Source: a virus
IMG/VR virus record: IMGVR_UViG_3300042879_000289
Coordinates: 1 to 49,892 of that record
Reading direction: 5' to 3' (one strand)
Length of the DNA stretch: 49,892 bases
Part shown: one piece after another, positions 45,417 through 49,892 of the stretch
Layout of the letters: each line of letters starts with the position of its first letter
How positions within the stretch are numbered: position 1 is the stretch's first letter
Made by a program: the position numbers and the translations under genes
The notes under the pieces: generated by a model
The model's input: only the letters and a program-made list of their open reading frames with translations
The model's database searches: none
Told to the model about the DNA's origin: nothing

Positions 45417-46774
45417 CAGAATGTTCCGCCAGAAATCCCACCGATAGCCGTCAAAGATCCACTAAACGTAGCAATATTGGCGCTGACATTGCCTGTAATC
45501 GTTACACCACCACTAAATGTCGCATTAGCAGCAGATACGTCTCCAGTCAGAGTCGCAGAGTTTGCAGTCAACCCGCCGACAATCGTCAACCCGGAAGCCG
45601 CCAGCGTGAACCGCAGAACACCTAAGATCGCAATGTTGAACTGGCCTGCAGCAGCCCTGTAAACGCCTGTAGAGCCCTCAGAAGCAAAGCTCAAAGCAGG
45701 AGATCCTACGTTACCGTTGCCCAGTGCAATCGTCGTAGAGCCCGCCAGAACTGTGTTGGCGTTAAACAGGTTTACAGAGTCACAGACTAGAGTCGCCTGC
45801 TGACCTGCAGAAATAGTAGCAACAGCGCCAGACCCAGTAGTTACTGTAATGGTGTAATCATTTACCCCACCTACCGTGTCATTGATGATGTAGTACACCT
45901 GAACGGTTGGAGGAACTACGATCGTCACGTTACCTGCAAGGGTTCCTGTGTACTTCTGGATGACGTTAGACGCCTCAGAAGAGGTCAGGGTAAACGTACC
46001 ACCAGCGGCAACATCTTTAGTCAGCTGTGTGTAGTTGAACAGCGTAGATTTGCCAAGACCAACTGTGTAAAAAGCCGTGCCCGAGCACACCACCATGCAC
46101 GAATCAGTAGGCTGTAGAACGATGGAGGCTGATCCATTGATCAACGTACCGCCAGACGGAGAGAGAGTGAGAGCCCCCGTCCCGCCGTTACGGATATGCA
46201 TGAACCAGTTGTTCCCTAACGCCGAAGTAGTATCAAACGTCAGTGTTCCAGCCCCACCAGTCCAGACGTAAGTCTGGGCACGGAAAGCGTCAGTAGCGGT
46301 GACATTCGCGCTAAATGTAGATACAGGCGTTGACTGATTTAGGGTCGTAGCAAGGGCAACGAGGCCATATCCTGCCAAGGTAGCTGCGTCAGCAGAAGAA
46401 GAACCAACGCCAAAAGCAATATTGCCCCAAGTACCCTCGTTGTCAGGGTTATCAGTGATGTAAATGTATTTAGACTCACCAGAAGCTACCGTAATGATTG
46501 TGTTGTTCCCGCCAAAATCCATGACGGAGAACGTGTTTGAACCAATGTTCCTAAGCAGAACGTCGTTACCCACAGAAGTCTGATCTGCAGGCGGCATGTA
46601 AAGAGCTAGATTGGATGCAGAGGACGTAACCTCCATGATCCTAGCTGTGTAATTGGCAGTAGCCGTACCATTGATAGGCCACTCAAGCTGAGTGTTATCC
46701 GTCAGGACGACTTCCCTGTACGAAACATCAGTGGGCTGGATCACAGTCCCAGTAAAAGGCGAGTTGTAGCTCAT
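45416..46774 (-). CDS. tail fibre/appendage protein
   Basis: The protein has 452 aa, starts MSYNSPFTGTVIQPTDVSYR and is Thr/Gly/Asn/Val-rich and repetitive. Repeated ATLTGDVSAANATFSGGVTI units at the C-terminus and LTKDVAAGGTFTLTSSEASN in the middle indicate a beta-helical or collagen-free fibre. It lies between the adaptor and the tail hub. Receptor recognition is inferred. No endosialidase or depolymerase motif seen. Confidence 0.75.
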   Translation of the reverse strand: MSYNSPFTGTVIQPTDVSYREVVLTDNTQLEWPINGTATANYTARIMEVTSSASNLALYMPPADQTSVGNDVLLRNIGSNTFSVMDFGGNNTIITVASGESKYIYITDNPDNEGTWGNIAFGVGSSSADAATLAGYGLVALATTLNQSTPVSTFSANVTATDAFRAQTYVWTGGAGTLTFDTTSALGNNWFMHIRNGGTGALTLSPSGGTLINGSASIVLQPTDSCMVVCSGTAFYTVGLGKSTLFNYTQLTKDVAAGGTFTLTSSEASNVIQKYTGTLAGNVTIVVPPTVQVYYIINDTVGGVNDYTITVTTGSGAVATISAGQQATLVCDSVNLFNANTVLAGSTTIALGNGNVGSPALSFASEGSTGVYRAAAGQFNIAILGVLRFTLAASGLTIVGGLTANSATLTGDVSAANATFSGGVTITGNVSANIATFSGSLTAIGGISGGTF

Positions 46775-47410
46775 TTACGTATCCAGAACAGTTGCCTGAC
46801 GATCACCAATACGCTGCAAGTCTTCAGTCTTTAGAGTCTGTATGATCAGGTCATACTGAGCCTGCCACATCGGGATACGTTCATCGTTCCGCAAGAAGGG
46901 CATAGCCTGCAGTAAAGAACCATACAAAAGAGCCTGAGGCGCGTACTGTGTGAACCAGTTGGTTTGGTTGGAAGAGTCAAGCGGCTGTACCCGCTCGTAA
47001 TAAAGAACCTCAAACGTGTAGTCAGTATCCGGCGTCGGGCATACCAACCAATGCGTATAGTCGTAGTCCCCGTAATACTTGGGAGTACCCGTCTCTGTGG
47101 GATCAGGCCAGTATTCACGCAGGTACTCGTATTTCCTCAAAAGAACAGGCTGCTTTTTGCCAGCTACAGTGACGTTCATAGAGACAGTCTTGTGCCAACG
47201 TGCGGGCTTACTGATGACTGGCTCATTAGCCGTCATCTGAGATTCCATCGGAAGTAAGTTGCCAAGGAACTTGATCTGGCTGGCAATGACTTGCTCTGCC
47301 AACATGATGAAGGTGGGGATCTTCGCCAGTGTCGCGGCATCAGTACGCTCAAGGTAGGACGATATGTTCTCTACCAGTGAGTCGTAAGTCATTACGGCTG
47401 CTTGCGTCAT
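46775..47410 (-). CDS. head-tail adaptor protein
   Basis: The protein has 211 aa. MTQAAVMTYDSLVENISSYL, ERTDAATLAKIPTFIMLAEQ, VIASQIKFLGNLLPMESQM: an N-terminal helical bundle, then RKYEYLREYWPDPTETGTPK, YYGDYDYTHWLVCPTPD and a C-terminal FLRNDERIPMWQAQYDLII helix, as in SU10-type and other podovirus adaptors that sit beneath the portal. Start overlaps the upstream stop (TAATG). Confidence 0.75.
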   Translation of the reverse strand: MTQAAVMTYDSLVENISSYLERTDAATLAKIPTFIMLAEQVIASQIKFLGNLLPMESQMTANEPVISKPARWHKTVSMNVTVAGKKQPVLLRKYEYLREYWPDPTETGTPKYYGDYDYTHWLVCPTPDTDYTFEVLYYERVQPLDSSNQTNWFTQYAPQALLYGSLLQAMPFLRNDERIPMWQAQYDLIIQTLKTEDLQRIGDRQATVLDT

Positions 47411-47577
47411 TACCAGTTACCTTTCTTAGCCTTGGCACCATGAATATTGGCGACCAAAGAGGGATAAGGTGTGCCAGTCCTTTTGGCAAAGCTTTTCGCA
47501 GCTTTCTTCTGGTTTGGACTAAGCTTTTGAGGCTTCCCAAGTTTCTTGGGACGGGGTTTTTCCCATACTTCCTTCAT
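47410..47577 (-). CDS. 55-aa basic protein (LSPxQKxxAKxxAKxxGxPYPxLV type)
   Basis: ATG at 47577 with GGAGG six bases upstream, stop TAA at 47410-47412 overlapping the adaptor start. The sequence MKEVWEKPRPKKLGKPQKLS, PNQKKAAKSFAKRTGTPYPS, LVANIHGAKAKKGNW follows a pattern conserved in small proteins of many tailed phages. Strongly basic, so nucleic-acid binding is possible. Its function is unknown. Confidence 0.75.
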   Translation of the reverse strand: MKEVWEKPRPKKLGKPQKLSPNQKKAAKSFAKRTGTPYPSLVANIHGAKAKKGNW

Positions 47578-47618
47578 TGTATGCCTCCATTGTTTTAATG
47601 TAAATATTACATAAACGA

Positions 47619-47837
47619 TTACTTGTCAGCTTTTGAGTCAAGCTTCTTAAAAATCTGCTTACAGATTTCTTTGATCTCATCGATGTCGCGGTGGTAGTCC
47701 TCTTTCGTGACGTAAGTCTTCGGCATCTCACGGACATCTTTGTCCAGACGCTCGATGGCCTTAGTGATGTTGTTAAGAACCCAACCACCAAAAAAAGCTG
47801 CCAATCCAATAATTATGTTGAAAACCATCTGATCCAT
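47619..47837 (-). CDS. membrane-anchored coiled-coil protein of the lysis cassette
   Basis: The protein has 72 aa. One N-terminal membrane helix (MVFNIIIGLAAFFGGWVL) is followed by a charged coiled coil (TKAIERLDKDVREMPKTY, DIDEIKEICKQIFKKLDSKA). This is the plan of an inner-membrane spanin or of small DUF-type phage proteins with a single anchor. No outer-membrane lipoprotein partner is encoded beside it, so the spanin label is weak. Confidence 0.65.
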   Translation of the reverse strand: MDQMVFNIIIGLAAFFGGWVLNNITKAIERLDKDVREMPKTYVTKEDYHRDIDEIKEICKQIFKKLDSKADK

Positions 47838-47850
47838 TCCATCCCTCTAA

Positions 47851-48309
47851 TTATCCTTGCCGGTAAGGGCGAGTTCCTTTTTTGTCAATAATCAACGCCA
47901 TCTTTCTTGGCTTGGCGTCCCGAGTATTAGGGATGCTGACATGCGTCCAGCCTCCACCCTTCACAGGATCAGAAAACTCTCTAATTACTTGATCAAATGG
48001 CAATGAAGATGCAAGGATCTTCTTTACTACCTGATCTGGCACCATCCCAGCTACCCTTATGTCTGCCGCTGTACCTTGACAGTGCTGGCTGGTTCTGGAG
48101 CCCTTTACAGCCGCATTAACCTCAGGACTACGATAAGCTGAGTTGATGCTTATCGGCTTGCCTAAAAACGCCCTGAGAGCTTCTAGGAAGGCCGCAAGGC
48201 GCTTTAAATTCATCAGATGATCGTTCTCTGGAGTGTTGTCCAGCCCGTGTCTCGCGGCATAGTCGCTGACAGTCAGCTCCTCCAGCGTGAAGTTGGGCGA
48301 GAGCTTCAT
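47851..48309 (-). CDS. endolysin, peptidase M15 family
   Basis: The protein has 152 aa. Zinc site: INSAYRSPEVNAAVKGSRTS, QHCQGTAADI (His76 and Asp83) and GWTHVSIPN (His123), as in Peptidase_M15_3/D-Ala-D-Ala and L-Ala-D-Glu peptidases. No signal peptide, so it needs a holin to reach peptidoglycan. It overlaps the upstream holin gene by 4 bases (ATGA). Confidence 0.9.
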   Translation of the reverse strand: MKLSPNFTLEELTVSDYAARHGLDNTPENDHLMNLKRLAAFLEALRAFLGKPISINSAYRSPEVNAAVKGSRTSQHCQGTAADIRVAGMVPDQVVKKILASSLPFDQVIREFSDPVKGGGWTHVSIPNTRDAKPRKMALIIDKKGTRPYRQG

Positions 48310-48800
48310 TTCTTCAGCAACTCCTTGGTCTTATCCTTACTGCTCTGACTAGAACCAAAGAAGAAGTTCAGCACAGTTGCCACGACGGTGCCAAGCAGGA
48401 AACCAAGAACGGTGTCTACAAACCGGATGTTCTTCTCAGGTATCTCGCACAGGGTAATGACAATAATGTAACCAACCGCAAAGACTGACCAGAAGGCAGC
48501 AAGGATGTACACAAACCGGCGCACCCACGGATCAGCGTTCTCCATCGCCTTTTCTTGCATGTCCCGCGCATCCTGCGTGTTCTTCAGGTCAATCTCTGCC
48601 ATGAACTCCGCATGTTTCATAGCCGCCATTTGTAAATCTGCGAGCTTGGAATCGTCAAGTACGCCGTCTTCATTGGGTGTTAGCTTGATCCCCAGCTTCT
48701 CCTCGACATGCTCCACGCCTTTGTCCAGCACGGCGTCAGCAACCTTCTGGAGTCCGGCACCAGCTAACTGAGACAGGATAGGGGCTAGTAACGGGATCAT
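48306..48800 (-). CDS. holin-like protein
   Basis: The protein has 164 aa. A soluble N-terminal part (residues 1-95, ending KHAEFMAEIDLKNTQDARDM) precedes two membrane helices (FVYILAAFWSVFAVGYIIVI and FVDTVLGFLLGTVVATVLNF) and a Lys-rich C-terminus. Pattern (DADPW/ENADPWVRRFVYILA) is that of the 3TM holin-related family associated with phage and gene-transfer-agent release. It pairs with the M15 endolysin. Confidence 0.8.
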   Translation of the reverse strand: MIPLLAPILSQLAGAGLQKVADAVLDKGVEHVEEKLGIKLTPNEDGVLDDSKLADLQMAAMKHAEFMAEIDLKNTQDARDMQEKAMENADPWVRRFVYILAAFWSVFAVGYIIVITLCEIPEKNIRFVDTVLGFLLGTVVATVLNFFFGSSQSSKDKTKELLKK

Positions 48801-49216
48801 TATTTAGTCTCCGCAATAACCTTGTCGTCACCGCGTTTGACGGTAACTTTTCCATCCTCAACGTCAACCTGCATGGATGGCTCTTTACGATCTAGCCTGT
48901 CTAGCTTGTCAATTAGCTGCTTCATGACTTCAAACTCAGGCTTGTCTTGCTTAGGCGTGGCTCCGGCAATCCCGTTCAGCATGGAGATCAGAGCTGTCAG
49001 CGCAGCGCCCAGAAGACCCATCACGGCAGCAATCTTGTTCTCTTCAAGAAACACAGATGCCACAACGCCGATGACGACAATAGATGTGATGTAGGCCAAG
49101 CCATGTTTACCGATAGCCTTGCCTGCCACTTCCTTGGCTGTGCTATTAGCCTCCAGCCGGTTTAGTTCTGCTGCCGCCTGCGCCTTGAAAACAGCCAAGT
49201 CTTTGTCGTCCATCAC
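48800..49216 (-). CDS. second membrane protein of the lysis cassette
   Basis: The protein has 138 aa. Helical N-terminus (FKAQAAAELNRLEANSTAKE), two hydrophobic helices around residues 38-85 (AYITSIVVIGVVASVFL; IAAVMGLLGAALTALISML), then a helix and a C-terminal beta part (MQVDVEDGKVTVKRGDDKVI). May be a second holin/antiholin or a membrane modulator. Coupled to the holin by a 1-base overlap. Confidence 0.7.
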   Translation of the reverse strand: MMDDKDLAVFKAQAAAELNRLEANSTAKEVAGKAIGKHGLAYITSIVVIGVVASVFLEENKIAAVMGLLGAALTALISMLNGIAGATPKQDKPEFEVMKQLIDKLDRLDRKEPSMQVDVEDGKVTVKRGDDKVIAETK

Positions 49217-49221
49217 TCACC

Positions 49222-49590
49222 TCAAGCGGCTTGTTGTGCTACCCAGCTAGTCGTAGCCTCATCCCACGAGTACATCTGACCGTCAGTAGGCATGTCCACA
49301 GGAGCCTTCCACTGGCAGGTGTCTTCGTTCAGAACCCACGAGGCAAAAGGCTTGGGCGGGATAAATGCATCGCGCTGCTCATCATAGGTGTAACCCTGAC
49401 CAGCGTAGTTCTTGCGCTTGTTGCCGTTGTAGCTGGTCTGTACCCAGCGGCCACCCAGCAGACGCTCGCAGAACGCAGCACCGATGTACTCTTTCTCGAT
49501 ACCAGCGGCATCAGACGTATCTTTGTTGTCCACGACAATCACTTGTTCGACCACGTTGCCGGGGCCAAGCTTTGCGAAGTGCGCCATCAT
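49222..49590 (-). CDS. conserved virion-operon protein (MAHFAKL type)
   Basis: The protein has 122 aa. MMAHFAKLGPGNVVEQVIVV, ERLLGGRWVQTSYNGNKRKN, GYTYDEQRDAFIPPKPFASW, VLNEDTCQWKAPVDMPTD: a block order I know from many aquatic phages, including cyanophages, of unknown role, usually near tail or oxygenase genes. Start overlaps the oxygenase stop (ATGA). AGGAG lies four bases upstream of the first ATG. Confidence 0.78.
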   Translation of the reverse strand: MMAHFAKLGPGNVVEQVIVVDNKDTSDAAGIEKEYIGAAFCERLLGGRWVQTSYNGNKRKNYAGQGYTYDEQRDAFIPPKPFASWVLNEDTCQWKAPVDMPTDGQMYSWDEATTSWVAQQAA

Positions 49591-49892
49591 TCTTCTCCTA
49601 GTTGCAGTCCAGTTAAGCTCTCATCGACACCGATGTGCCCCTTGAGAAAGGTGTTAAATGCAATGCTGACACGAGTCTCGTTACCTACCTTCGTCTCAAC
49701 CATGTGCTCAAGATGCGACGGGAACAGAATTAAGTCTCCCGCCCCTACCTCAAACCACCAGCTCTCAGAGTTCCAGTGATTCCATGTCTGGGGCGCTACC
49801 TTGATACGCTCGTAGCCGCTCTTGTAAAAGTAAATCTTGTCTACCGACCTGTCAGCCTGCGGGTAGAACACACCGCTGATAAAGCTGTTCGG
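49587..49892 (-). CDS. 2OG-Fe(II) oxygenase-like protein, N-terminus cut by window edge
   Basis: The frame runs without a stop to base 49892, so the N-terminus is missing. A GTG at 49871 is a valine of the domain, not a start. The visible 101 residues (NSFISGVFYPQADRSVDKIY; WWFEVGAGDLILFPSHLEHM; GNETRVSIAFNTFLKGHIG) match the C-terminal half of the TIGR02466-type phage dioxygenase fold: distal His in HLEHMV and the 2OG-binding Arg in TRVSIAFN. The proximal H-x-D/H would lie outside the window. Probably hydroxylates a protein or small molecule. Target unknown. Confidence 0.78.
   Translation of the reverse strand, partial: PNSFISGVFYPQADRSVDKIYFYKSGYERIKVAPQTWNHWNSESWWFEVGAGDLILFPSHLEHMVETKVGNETRVSIAFNTFLKGHIGVDESLTGLQLGEE

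Noticed and set aside
1-49892. CRISPR arrays, insertion sequences, integrase or att sites
   Set aside because: No regularly spaced repeats, transposase, integrase or tRNA-linked repeats were seen on either strand.

Overview
The window is most of a tailed-phage genome (Caudoviricetes). It probably has podovirus morphology: there is a P22 gp10-like tail protein, a head-tail adaptor, and large internal (ejection-type) proteins with a lytic transglycosylase, and no sheath, baseplate or long-tail tube genes. No rRNA, tRNA, integrase or bacterial housekeeping gene is present. Several accessory proteins (for example 15592-16137, 18653-18937, 19017-19289) are of a type I associate with phages of freshwater Burkholderiales, so such a host is a guess. 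The two ends do not form a sensible circular join and both cut genes, so some sequence is missing between base 49892 and base 1.

Layout: a divergent promoter region at about 25.13-25.20 kb splits the genome. Leftward from it lie a Cro/YdaS-like repressor, a replication and recombination block (DnaT/DnaC-like protein, DnaB helicase, RuvC-like resolvase), a run of small accessory genes including three membrane microproteins and an exported lipoprotein candidate, a sugar-nucleotide SDR enzyme, then TerS, TerL, a large polyvalent-like protein, portal, GroES-like co-chaperonin, scaffold candidate, major capsid protein and many small virion proteins. The same strand resumes at the right edge with a 2OG-Fe(II) oxygenase, two holin-like proteins, an M15 endolysin, adaptor, tail fibre, tail hub and internal virion proteins, ending at a terminator near 34.95 kb. 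Rightward (25.2-34.9 kb) runs one tightly overlapping operon: five glycosyltransferase-type genes, an RfbH-type 3,6-dideoxysugar dehydratase, a two-gene thiamine-diphosphate enzyme, a probable ssDNA-binding protein, two small HTH regulators and a PD-(D/E)XK nuclease.

Most notable: (1) RfbH keeps its complete iron-sulphur motif and catalytic histidine and is followed by an acetolactate-synthase-like enzyme split in two. Together with the SDR at 17.8 kb this resembles the bacterial route to yersiniose-type branched 3,6-dideoxyhexoses. (2) Two long-stem leftward terminators (17.2 and 24.8 kb) share an unusual architecture: sequence just 5' of the hairpin is complementary, in two nested blocks, to the hairpin loop. 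Each sits between a promoter-proximal small gene set and a major operon (replication; packaging/late genes), an arrangement that would suit regulated antitermination. (3) An HNH homing endonuclease gene sits exactly in the start region of the ruvC-like gene, leaving a flanking imperfect repeat and only AUU as a well-placed start codon. Two further homing endonucleases (GIY-YIG, HNH-AP2) sit at equivalent gene junctions. (4) Two leftward promoters share a nearly identical 19-base leader.
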